Positions 42,516-48,706 of a stretch of 64,000 nt of DNA are shown one piece after another. The first letter of the stretch is position 1, and every line of letters begins with the position of its first letter. Under the pieces are notes generated by a model. That model did not search any database, was not told where the DNA came from, and saw only the letters and a list, made by a program, of their open reading frames with translations. The stretch comes from Flavobacterium chungbukense (GTDB lineage Bacteria > Bacteroidota > Bacteroidia > Flavobacteriales > Flavobacteriaceae), in contig NZ_JAJGZV010000009.1 in the NCBI RefSeq assembly GCF_020805785.1, forward strand, positions 1 through 64,000, written 5' to 3'. Position numbers and translations under genes: made by a program.

Positions 42516-43688
42516 TTATCCCATTTCTGCAAGCCCCACATTAAATAGGATTCCTATTCCTTTTGTTTGATGATTGTAACCAGGCATTCTAGTTAGCAAA
42601 AGATGTTCGAGGTACTTTCTGTGGTCGTCGTGTAAGTGAGAAAGAATAAATGCAATGAATAGCTTTACAGTATTATAATCTGAAAAAGCCTTCTGTGATT
42701 CCACATTCTTTAAATAGTTTTTCATTGTTTTGATAATAATACTGTCATCCTCATGGAACAAAGGAATGTATTCCATATCAAAGAAAACATCTTCAAACAT
42801 TAGTCTGGTTGGGTCCACATTTCCATGCAGAAAATCATTTCTGTTATTCATTAAAGTATGAAAATTTTTAAAAGTTTCAGATTCTCCATCGATTTGTTTT
42901 TTAAAACCATTACAATTTAAGTGGAGGGTTTTAACTCTAATATCAATCTGTTGTCTAATTAGATTTTCATATAAACGATTATCTTGTTTGTATTCTTCTT
43001 TTGCAAAAATTAAAATAACTAAGTTTATAAACGATTCGGCTAGTACTGGAGAAAGCATTCTGATTGTGGTTCCGAGAGCTACCGAACGTTCTATGTTTTT
43101 AACCCATAACTCTAGTTTTTTGTGATAATTGTCCATCTCTTCGTGAGTGGAAGTCATTGCGTTAATTCGTTTTATTTCGGTAGTGTCTAGTGATTTTAAT
43201 TCTCGGATAAGTGAGTTTAAAGAGTGATTTAGCCTGTTATATGGATTAATGAACAAAGTGTATTTTTGAAATTCAGCCTGAACTTCTTTCATTTGTTTTC
43301 CGTATTCTGAATATTTGGATTTAATATTATTTAATAATATCATCCAATCAGTTTCGTTAAATTTAATTTCAGGAGTTAGTTTTAGTACAATTTCTAGACC
43401 ACTGCTTTTGCCAAGAAAATGAATTTCACAATTTTTTACCGAAAATGTATAATGCCAATGTATTAAATTATCGGTTGATTCGGATTTAAATAACATGCTG
43501 CTTCCATTTGCAATTCCAAATTTAGATTTCAGTAATTTATAAAGACTTAATGGAGATAATTCCTTGTTGAAATTTCTCCAACTGTATATCGATAGCTTTT
43601 TTTTGTTTTGTAAAGAAATTGAAATTTGCTCTAGTGACATTGCTTGCCAATTTTCAATATCAAAAATTTCTGCTGTAGTTTTCTCCAT
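42516..43688 (-). CDS. unknown protein with a HEPN-like RN-x3-H motif, candidate cargo gene
   Basis: 390-residue soluble protein, not recognised overall. The N-terminal ~130 residues look mixed alpha/beta; the C-terminal half is largely helical. 'FHTLMNNRNDFLHGNVDP' holds R283-N-D-F-L-H288, the R-x4-H pattern of HEPN domains, which in many toxin and anti-phage proteins forms the RNase site, and it lies between long helices as in that fold. A frequent alternative is a non-catalytic HEPN-like helical domain of the 'RN..HG' kind. Direct repeats flank the gene on both sides, suggesting it moved in as a module. Confidence 0.6.
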   Translation of the reverse strand: MEKTTAEIFDIENWQAMSLEQISISLQNKKKLSIYSWRNFNKELSPLSLYKLLKSKFGIANGSSMLFKSESTDNLIHWHYTFSVKNCEIHFLGKSSGLEIVLKLTPEIKFNETDWMILLNNIKSKYSEYGKQMKEVQAEFQKYTLFINPYNRLNHSLNSLIRELKSLDTTEIKRINAMTSTHEEMDNYHKKLELWVKNIERSVALGTTIRMLSPVLAESFINLVILIFAKEEYKQDNRLYENLIRQQIDIRVKTLHLNCNGFKKQIDGESETFKNFHTLMNNRNDFLHGNVDPTRLMFEDVFFDMEYIPLFHEDDSIIIKTMKNYLKNVESQKAFSDYNTVKLFIAFILSHLHDDHRKYLEHLLLTRMPGYNHQTKGIGILFNVGLAEMG

Positions 43689-43765
43689 GTTTTTAAAAGT
43701 TGGTTCTATATACCTATTCTTTGCTAAATGTAATTAAAAATGAGAATAGATATTGACATAATAGT

Positions 43766-43842
43766 TTAAAATCATACGGATCGAGCTAAAGCTCGACCCT
43801 TGTGATTTTAATTTATAAAACTTTTTTCTAAAAATTTAAAAG
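43766..43842 (+). repeat. ~80-base repeat with TCGAGC-TAAA-GCTCGA hairpin, right copy
   Basis: Same unit as 42350-42429, with small differences around the hairpin (43781-43796). It lies upstream of the HEPN-like gene and beyond the last gene of the Rep operon, next to 10-base tandem repeats. Confidence 0.7.
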
Positions 43843-43863
43843 TGATTGATTACCACTCAATAT

Positions 43864-43973
43864 GAAAACTACTAAAAACTACTAAAAACTACTAAAAACA
43901 GTTATATAATACTTAAACCCCCATAGCAAATACAGGCTAATGATAGTACAATATGGAACAATATGGAACAATT
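43864..43973. repeat. 10-base tandem repeats, candidate origin or regulatory iterons
   Basis: ACTACTAAAA units repeat head to tail about three and a half times at 43864-43899, and ATATGGAACA repeats twice, with a partial third, at 43948-43973. Both have a 10-base period, one helical turn. They lie in a 437-base gene-free stretch (43689-44125) together with a hairpin, near the gene for a Rep-like HUH enzyme, the usual setting of an origin. The rest of the gap shows nothing coding. Confidence 0.5.
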
Positions 43974-44125
43974 GAATCTTCAAAAAAATTCAAAAAAAAA
44001 TCTGAAATATCAGTTCGCTTTCACATCCGAATGTGGCTTATTGTAGATAACGAGGTCAAAAAACGACGTAGGTAACGAGACATGCAAAATTCATAACACA
44101 GCAAGGGGGAGAGGAGGACGCATTA

Positions 44126-44284
44126 TCAACCTAATTGCTGAATCCGTTTTCTAATTTGCTCAATTTCTTTCTCGAACTGTAACTTCTGTAATTGAACATG
44201 TAAATCTTGTTTTCGATTCGGGTCACCTTCAACTGAAATTTCTAGTTGTTTAACTCTTATTTGGTCGTCAATACTAGTTACCAT
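44126..44284 (-). CDS. 52-residue coiled-coil-like protein, coupled to the upstream gene
   Basis: ATG at 44284 lies within the last codons of the 101-residue gene (its stop begins 4 bases later on the minus strand), so translation by re-initiation is likely. The product starts 'MVTSIDDQIRVKQLEISVEG' and continues with 'LQKLQFEKEIEQIRKRIQQL', whose heptad-like hydrophobic spacing suggests a short coiled coil. Last gene of the Rep operon. Function unknown; it could be an oligomerisation or copy-control factor. Confidence 0.6.
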   Translation of the reverse strand: MVTSIDDQIRVKQLEISVEGDPNRKQDLHVQLQKLQFEKEIEQIRKRIQQLG

Positions 44285-44583
44285 TCTAAATCTAAATATT
44301 TTTCAGGAAAGTGTCTAAATTTAAAAAACTCAGAATCCTTGTATAGGTTACCGCATTTGAGATACCATGTTTCTTTTAGAATCTCATTTCCCCAATGAGT
44401 AGAAACTCTTAATCCGCATAGTATTTTCCATTCAGAGCCATTTCCTCTCAGGTGCTTGTAAGCATCTTCGGTTAAATTTGGATTCACTCTTTTGTATCGC
44501 TGATAGTTGTAAGGTTGCAATACCCGTGACGGTATTCCGAAGTCTTTTTTAAATTCTTTATTGTTAAAATCTTCTTTTTTCAT
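44278..44583 (-). CDS. element-encoded protein of unknown function (101 aa)
   Basis: Small, basic and aromatic-rich. 'SRVLQPYNYQRYKRVNPNLT' and 'SEWKILCGLRVSTHWGNEIL' stand out; 'FFKFRHFPEKYLDLEW' ends it. No family recognised. It follows the HUH gene by 10 bases and overlaps the next small gene, so all three are probably one transcript and may work in replication or mobilisation. Confidence 0.62.
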   Translation of the reverse strand: MKKEDFNNKEFKKDFGIPSRVLQPYNYQRYKRVNPNLTEDAYKHLRGNGSEWKILCGLRVSTHWGNEILKETWYLKCGNLYKDSEFFKFRHFPEKYLDLEW

Positions 44584-44593
44584 TTTGGTTGTA

Positions 44594-45163
44594 TTAGATT
44601 ATTGTTATTGTTCCGCTCTTTTTTAAGTAGCTAGTTACACTAGTGCGGTTGTTTATTTTTTCAATCTGTAGCCTGTAATCACCCTTGTTGACATATTTTT
44701 CCATCACGTCACTAACTGCTTCTTTTACTTCATCATTCAAGCTATCAGCCAAAGCATGAAGATGATTATAACCTCTTTGGTCCGTCTCAATAACATAGGC
44801 TATATTGCAACTCGGCAACTTTTCTTTTACTTCAGTAATCAATTGAATGTGGTACTTGACATCATAATTGTCTTTTGTGTTCCATGTGACGAATGTTTCC
44901 CATTTATGATTTGAGAGAGTCGTTTGTGATTTTGTGTAAATTGGCATGAACTCGTCAATTATTGTGTAATGGATTTGCCACGCTCTACCATTCTTTATAA
45001 GTAAACTTGGCATGTCGGCATATTTTTTACTCACAAGCTTCATTCTATATTTTAAGGTTCTTGGTGATAGTCCTGTTATTTCTCCTAGTTGATTGAGTTG
45101 GTAGAATATTTTAACTCTATTTTTGTTAATGTTGTTTATTGTTTCATTTGTGTTTACATTCAT
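44594..45163 (-). CDS. small HUH-type Rep-like endonuclease with N-terminal helix-turn-helix
   Basis: 189 residues. Residues 21-45 ('QLGEITGLSPRTLKYRMKLV') look like a helix-turn-helix, followed by a wing-like 'NGRAWQIHYTIIDEF'. The C-terminal half shows the three motifs of HUH rolling-circle enzymes in order: an opening strand 'WETFVTW' (88-94), H134-L-H136 in 'GYNHLHAL' for the metal, and Y179-L-K-K in 'VTSYLKKSG' as the nicking Tyr with its Lys. I infer a single-tyrosine Rep that nicks an origin in the element. It is shorter than typical plasmid Reps and has no helicase domain. First gene of a three-gene minus-strand operon. Confidence 0.68.
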   Translation of the reverse strand: MNVNTNETINNINKNRVKIFYQLNQLGEITGLSPRTLKYRMKLVSKKYADMPSLLIKNGRAWQIHYTIIDEFMPIYTKSQTTLSNHKWETFVTWNTKDNYDVKYHIQLITEVKEKLPSCNIAYVIETDQRGYNHLHALADSLNDEVKEAVSDVMEKYVNKGDYRLQIEKINNRTSVTSYLKKSGTITII

Positions 45164-45394
45164 GTTTTTATTGTTAACTTAATATGATTAGGACAAGAGA
45201 GGAGTTTAACCAATATGACCTTTATAGTAAATATGCACGTAATCTGAAAAAGCCAGATTATTTGCACTTATTTCAACGATACTTCTATTTTTTTTATAAG
45301 TCAATAGGGTTGTTGGAATAAAAGTCAAAAAAAACAGTGAATCAATGTTTGGGAAGATGTAGGGCTTCATGAAAACAATTGCACCTTTAATTTG

Positions 45395-45402
45395 TAAATT
45401 TG
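45395..45402 (+). promoter_or_regulatory. promoter of the 45427 gene
   Basis: TAAATTTG fits TAnnTTTG 24 bases before ATG 45427. The TTG start that would extend the reading frame lies inside this box, which argues for the ATG. Confidence 0.5.
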
Positions 45403-45426
45403 ACAAAAGAACTAAACAATTCCAAT

Positions 45427-45912
45427 ATGACACCTTTAAATTTGACCCACCAATTCGATATGATTTTCACCACCAGTTTTAAACATACTAGTAGTGTTCT
45501 TTATCTAGTTGAATTTGAGAACAGCAATGTTGTGGAAACGGTAGAAAAACTCAAAATACTTCGAGATAAGGTAGCGAATAAAATAAGTACTGGGAAACAC
45601 GTTGGTGCGCCAATTTACACAGCAGATGTTGAACTGGCTTTAAATACGTTGAAAGAAATTATCGACTATTATAAAACAATCACTGGAGTTACAGAATTGT
45701 CTGAAGGTATCAAGATTTATACGATGATTAATCATGTCAGAAGTAATGAAAGAACAGACGTTAAAACTTTAGCTAAAGAAGTTATTGCTGAGGTTTTGAA
45801 GCCTGAAATGGAGCTGACTAATCTCTCAAAGAAGGAGAAAATAAAGTTGGGAGCAGAGATTAAGTCACAAGAAAGAAAAATGGAATCACTTAAGAGGCAA
45901 GAAAAACAGTAG
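45427..45912 (+). CDS. element-encoded protein of unknown function with basic C-terminal tail (161 aa)
   Basis: ATG 45427 is chosen because a -7 box occupies the alternative TTG at 45400. The first two thirds are alpha-helical with 'VEKLKILRDKVANKISTGKH' and 'VELALNTLKEIIDYYKTITG'; the last ~35 residues are a Lys/Glu-rich helix ending 'RKMESLKRQEKQ', which could bind nucleic acid or form a coiled coil. It is divergent from the HUH gene and nearest to attR, the place where excisionase or copy-control genes are often found. No family recognised. Confidence 0.6.
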   Translation: MTPLNLTHQFDMIFTTSFKHTSSVLYLVEFENSNVVETVEKLKILRDKVANKISTGKHVGAPIYTADVELALNTLKEIIDYYKTITGVTELSEGIKIYTMINHVRSNERTDVKTLAKEVIAEVLKPEMELTNLSKKEKIKLGAEIKSQERKMESLKRQEKQ

Positions 45913-45940
45913 GTTTGTAGATTCTTTAGAGAATTATTTC

Positions 45941-45958
45941 CGTCCTAAAACCGTCCTA
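45941..45958. promoter_or_regulatory. right candidate integrase arm-type site
   Basis: CGTCCTAAAACCGTCCTA matches the left site (40306-40323) at 16 of 18 positions in the same orientation, 83 bases inside attR. Confidence 0.5.
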
Positions 45959-46004
45959 TTTTATCTTTATTTTACTTTGGGTGCTTGCAAATTGCTATAA
46001 AAAA

Positions 46005-46031
46005 AGCCCATAAATGTAAGATTTATAGGCT
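46005..46031 (-). terminator. replacement tRNA terminator supplied by the element
   Basis: AGCCTATAAAT and ATTTATGGGCT (minus-strand reading) form an 11-base stem with one G-T pair and run into seven Ts. It lies just beyond the tRNA-Ala 3' end, inside the element, so it replaces the terminator displaced to 40187-40221. Confidence 0.75.
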
Positions 46032-46040
46032 AATTTAGTA

Positions 46041-46060
46041 TTGTGGAGAATACCGGATTC
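46041..46060. repeat. attR (20-base direct repeat within tRNA-Ala)
   Basis: Exact copy of 40227-40246, covering the acceptor and T-arm end of the tRNA gene, the usual target of tyrosine integrases. Confidence 0.88.
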
Positions 46061-46117
46061 GAACCGGTCACCCCTTGCCTGCCAGGCAAGTACTCTAGCC
46101 AAATGAGCTAATCCCCC
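46044..46117 (-). tRNA. tRNA-Ala (anticodon GGC)
   Basis: A 74-base cloverleaf. The anticodon arm is CTTGC-CTGGCAG-GCAAG, giving GGC at positions 34-36. The acceptor arms GGGGGAT and ATTCTCC contain the G3:U70 pair, the identity mark of alanine tRNAs, with A73. The T arm is ACCGG-TTCGAAT-CCGGT. No CCA is encoded. Its 3' end is the insertion site of the adjacent element and was regenerated intact. Confidence 0.92.
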
Positions 46118-46124
46118 TTTTTTG

Positions 46125-46198
46125 TGAAGAATGTCAGATTTGAACTATCACCTTCCCGATTTTCATCGGGATACTCTAGCCAAATGAGCTAATCCCCC
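46125..46198 (-). pseudogene. decayed tRNA-Ala copy 1
   Basis: Exactly 81 bases upstream of the intact tRNA. The 5' acceptor, D arm and variable edges match, but the anticodon arm is replaced by TCCCGAT-GAAA-ATCGGGA, which cannot form a seven-base loop on a five-base stem, and the T stem has a mismatch. Not expected to be a working tRNA. Confidence 0.75.
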
Positions 46199-46205
46199 TT
46201 TTTTG

Positions 46206-46278
46206 TGAAGCGTAGCAGATTCGAACTATCAACTTCCCGATTTTCATCGGATACTCTAGCCAAATGAGCTAATCTCCG
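46206..46278 (-). pseudogene. decayed tRNA-Ala copy 2
   Basis: A further 81 bases upstream. It shares the same odd anticodon hairpin as copy 1 with one base lost, and its acceptor arms no longer pair (5' CGGAGAT against ACGCTTC). The D-arm stretch AGCTCATTTGGCTAGAGTA is fully conserved in all three units. Confidence 0.75.
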
Positions 46279-46381
46279 AATGCTTCAACAAATAAAGTCA
46301 AATAATTCTCAAAAAACAAATTTCAAAGAGTTTCAGAATATAATTTTTCAAAAGCGTAACTTTACCTTAAATCTATTTTTT

Positions 46382-47146
46382 ATGAGTTCTGAAAACCTAA
46401 ATGGAAGTTTAGAAACTTCTTTTCAAAATACAATTGCGATCGTACAATTTGGACATCCAGCAAGTAATTCTTTTCCGAGAGAATTATTAAATCGATTAAC
46501 GACCGAAATTAACTCTTTAAGCAGAAATGAAGAGGTTTCTGTTATTATTCTGAAAAGTCAAGGCGAGAAAGCATTTTGTTCTGGCGCTTCTTTTGATGAA
46601 CTTTTGAAAGTTGAAAATGAAGAACAAGGCATCGAATTCTTTTCGGGTTTTGCACATTTATTAAATGCCATGAGGAATTGCGATAAAATTATCGTTGGCC
46701 GTGTTCAGGGAAAAGCAGTTGGTGGTGGAGTAGGAATTATTTCGGCTTGCGATTATGTATTTGCAACTCCGCAAAGCGATATTAAATTGTCAGAATTAGC
46801 AATAGGAATAGGGCCTTTTGTGATTGAACCCGCAGTTTCTCGTAAGATTGGCAAAACGGCAATGACGCAAATGACTTTGGATGCTCAAGAGTGGAAATCG
46901 GCAGAATGGGCATTTCAAAAAGGACTTTATTCTGTTTTAACTTCTGCAGAGAAACTTGATGAAGAAGTGGAACGTTTTACTCAGAAATTAAGTTCATATA
47001 ATCCCGAAGCTTTGTATGAAATGAAAAAGGTTATTTGGGAAGGAACAGAACAATGGGAATCACTTCTTTTTGAACGCGCTGCAATTACGGGTAAATTGGT
47101 TTTGTCTGATTTTACAAAAAAGGCATTGCTCCAGTTTAAAAAATAG
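46382..47146 (+). CDS. enoyl-CoA hydratase/isomerase family protein
   Basis: Crotonase-fold enzyme of 254 residues from ATG 46382. A longer frame to 46280 would start against the tRNA remnants and its extra residues look non-coding. The oxyanion-hole strands are visible as 'EKAFCSGASFDELL' and 'VQGKAVGGGVGIISACDYVF'; 'DIKLSELAIGIGPFVIEPAV' provides the usual catalytic position. It probably acts in fatty-acid or phenylacetate-type CoA-ester breakdown, but the substrate cannot be told. A weak TAACTTTA box lies about 20 bases upstream. Confidence 0.85.
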   Translation: MSSENLNGSLETSFQNTIAIVQFGHPASNSFPRELLNRLTTEINSLSRNEEVSVIILKSQGEKAFCSGASFDELLKVENEEQGIEFFSGFAHLLNAMRNCDKIIVGRVQGKAVGGGVGIISACDYVFATPQSDIKLSELAIGIGPFVIEPAVSRKIGKTAMTQMTLDAQEWKSAEWAFQKGLYSVLTSAEKLDEEVERFTQKLSSYNPEALYEMKKVIWEGTEQWESLLFERAAITGKLVLSDFTKKALLQFKK

Positions 47147-47236
47147 ATATGATATAAGTCATTAATTTTAAACAAACAGAAACATAGTTTTGAAAAATAT
47201 TTTAAAACGAAGTTTTCACCATAAAAATTATTGAAT

Positions 47237-47413
47237 ATGACTGTCATTTCATTGTTCCAAAAAGTTGACATTGCGGAGAAAATAAAAGATGCTCCAGACA
47301 GCAGTTATCAAATCGGTGTTGTAATCGGATCTTTTATTCCGTTTCTGGTTTTGGGAGGAATTGCACTCTGGATGTATAACCGTGCTAAAAAAAGAGATAA
47401 AAACGGTTATTAA
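47237..47413 (+). CDS. 58-residue single-helix membrane protein
   Basis: From ATG 47237: a short soluble N-terminus 'MTVISLFQKVDIAEKI', a hydrophobic helix 'VVIGSFIPFLVLGGIALWMY' at about 27-46, and a basic tail 'NRAKKRDKNGY'. The positive-inside tail marks the orientation. It is conserved-looking but not recognised. It precedes queD by 33 bases, though queD has its own -7 box TAAATTTG at 47418. Confidence 0.6.
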   Translation: MTVISLFQKVDIAEKIKDAPDSSYQIGVVIGSFIPFLVLGGIALWMYNRAKKRDKNGY

Positions 47414-47446
47414 TTTGTAAATTTGCAAGCTTAAAATTAAACATCG

Positions 47447-47899
47447 ATGAGTAATATCAGAATTACAAAACAATTTAGCTTCGAAACTGGACATGCATTG
47501 TATGGTTACGATGGAAAATGTAAAAACGTTCACGGGCACAGTTATAAATTATCGGTAACGGTTATTGGTTCGCCAATTACAGATCGATCGAATGTGAAAT
47601 ACGGAATGGTAATTGACTTTTCGGATCTAAAGAAAATTGTAAAAGAAGAAATCGTCGATCAATTTGATCATGCAACTGTTTTCAATCAGACTACTCCGCA
47701 TGTTGAATTAGCTGCAGAATTAAAAAACCGTGGGCATCATGTAATTTTAGTAGATTACCAGCCAACAAGTGAAAATATGGTGGTTGATTTTGCTGAAAGA
47801 ATTATTGCAAGACTTCCAGCTGGAATTTCTCTTTTCTCACTAAAACTTCAGGAAACAGAATCGTCTTTTGCAGAATGGTACGCTTCAGATAATTTGTAA
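47447..47899 (+). CDS. queD: 6-carboxy-tetrahydropterin synthase / PTPS family
   Basis: Zinc enzyme of queuosine precursor synthesis, or a pterin synthase homologue. The 150-residue T-fold protein has the zinc histidines in 'FETGHALYGYDGKCKNVHGH' and 'YGMVIDFSDLKKIV', and the catalytic Cys in 'GKCKNVHGH'. 'FDHATVFNQTTPH' and 'ETESSFAEWY' are further family marks. No other queuosine gene lies nearby, so the assignment to queD rather than another pterin branch is probable, not certain. Confidence 0.88.
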   Translation: MSNIRITKQFSFETGHALYGYDGKCKNVHGHSYKLSVTVIGSPITDRSNVKYGMVIDFSDLKKIVKEEIVDQFDHATVFNQTTPHVELAAELKNRGHHVILVDYQPTSENMVVDFAERIIARLPAGISLFSLKLQETESSFAEWYASDNL

Positions 47900-47962
47900 A
47901 AAAGTTAAAAGTCAAAAGTCAAAAAGATTTTATCTTAGTTGTCCAAAAATCTAAAAATCTAA

Positions 47963-48706
47963 ATGAAAAAAATATATTTTGCTTCAGATCAGCATTTTGG
48001 TGCGCCAACTCCTGAATTGAGTTTGCCGCGCGAAAAAAAATTCGTTGCTTGGTTAGATGAAGTTAAAGAAGATGCAGAAGCTATTTTTTTGTTGGGTGAT
48101 TTGTTTGATTTTTGGTTTGAATACAAAACGGTCGTTCCAAAAGGATTTGTTCGAATTTTAGGTAAACTGGCCGAAATTCGCGACAGCGGAATTCCGATTT
48201 ATTTTTTTGTTGGAAACCATGATTTATGGATGAATGATTATTTTGAAACCGAATTGAATATTCCGGTTTATCATGATAATAAGGAATTTACTTTTAACGG
48301 AAAAACCTTTTTAATTGGTCACGGAGACGGAAAAGGTCCCGGCGACAAAGGTTATAAAAGAATGAAAAAGGTTTTTACCAATCCGTTTTCTAAATGGCTT
48401 TTTCGTTGGCTTCATCCAGATGTTGGAGTTAGTTTAGCGCAATATCTTTCTGTTAAAAATAAATTGATTTCTGGCGATGAAGACATTAAGTTTTTAGGCG
48501 AAGAAAAAGAATGGTTGATTTTATACGCTAAACGAAAACTAGAAACAAAACATTACAATTATTTTATTTTTGGACATCGTCATTTGCCAATGATTCGTTC
48601 AGTTGGCGAAAACTCAGAATATGTTAATCTTGGAGATTGGATTGGCTATTTTACTTATGGTGTTTTTGACGGTGAAAAATTTGAATTGAAAGAATTTCAA
48701 AAGTAA
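47963..48706 (+). CDS. lpxH: UDP-2,3-diacylglucosamine diphosphatase-like metallophosphoesterase
   Basis: Peripheral-membrane hydrolase forming lipid X in lipid A synthesis. The 247-residue chain has the calcineurin-like metal motifs in order: 'YFASDQHFGAP', 'FLLGDLFDFWFEY', 'FFVGNHDLWM', 'LIGHGDGKGPGDKGY' and 'FIFGHRHLPM'. The 'DLFDFWFEY' and 'GDGKGP' forms are those of the LpxH group. It ends one base before the convergent cytochrome gene. Confidence 0.87.
   Translation: MKKIYFASDQHFGAPTPELSLPREKKFVAWLDEVKEDAEAIFLLGDLFDFWFEYKTVVPKGFVRILGKLAEIRDSGIPIYFFVGNHDLWMNDYFETELNIPVYHDNKEFTFNGKTFLIGHGDGKGPGDKGYKRMKKVFTNPFSKWLFRWLHPDVGVSLAQYLSVKNKLISGDEDIKFLGEEKEWLILYAKRKLETKHYNYFIFGHRHLPMIRSVGENSEYVNLGDWIGYFTYGVFDGEKFELKEFQK

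Larger units (their letters stand above)
40227..46060. mobile_element. integrative element in the 3' end of tRNA-Ala(GGC)
   Basis: The boundaries are two exact 20-base copies of TTGTGGAGAATACCGGATTC, one inside the 3' end of an intact tRNA gene and one alone 5,814 bases away next to an orphan terminator. Between them are a tyrosine integrase (adjacent to the left end), an unknown 206-residue protein, a HEPN-like cargo gene, three small proteins of which one looks like an HUH Rep endonuclease, and a 161-residue basic-tailed protein. No capsid, relaxase of usual size or secretion genes are seen, so it resembles an integrated rolling-circle plasmid or satellite rather than a full phage or ICE. 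Confidence 0.88.

Noticed and set aside
43864..43973. CRISPR-like array
   Set aside because: The repeats are 10-base, contiguous units without spacers, and no cas gene is present.
45206..45370. 54-residue minus-strand gene between the HUH gene and the 45427 gene
   Set aside because: It lies across the divergent promoter region and has no recognisable features or spacing to support translation.
46125..46278. Two additional functional tRNA genes
   Set aside because: The anticodon hairpin cannot make a seven-base loop on a five-base stem, and the outer copy's acceptor arms do not pair.
46280..46381. N-terminal extension of the enoyl-CoA hydratase
   Set aside because: The extra 34 residues start next to tRNA remnants and do not resemble the family; ATG 46382 is better.
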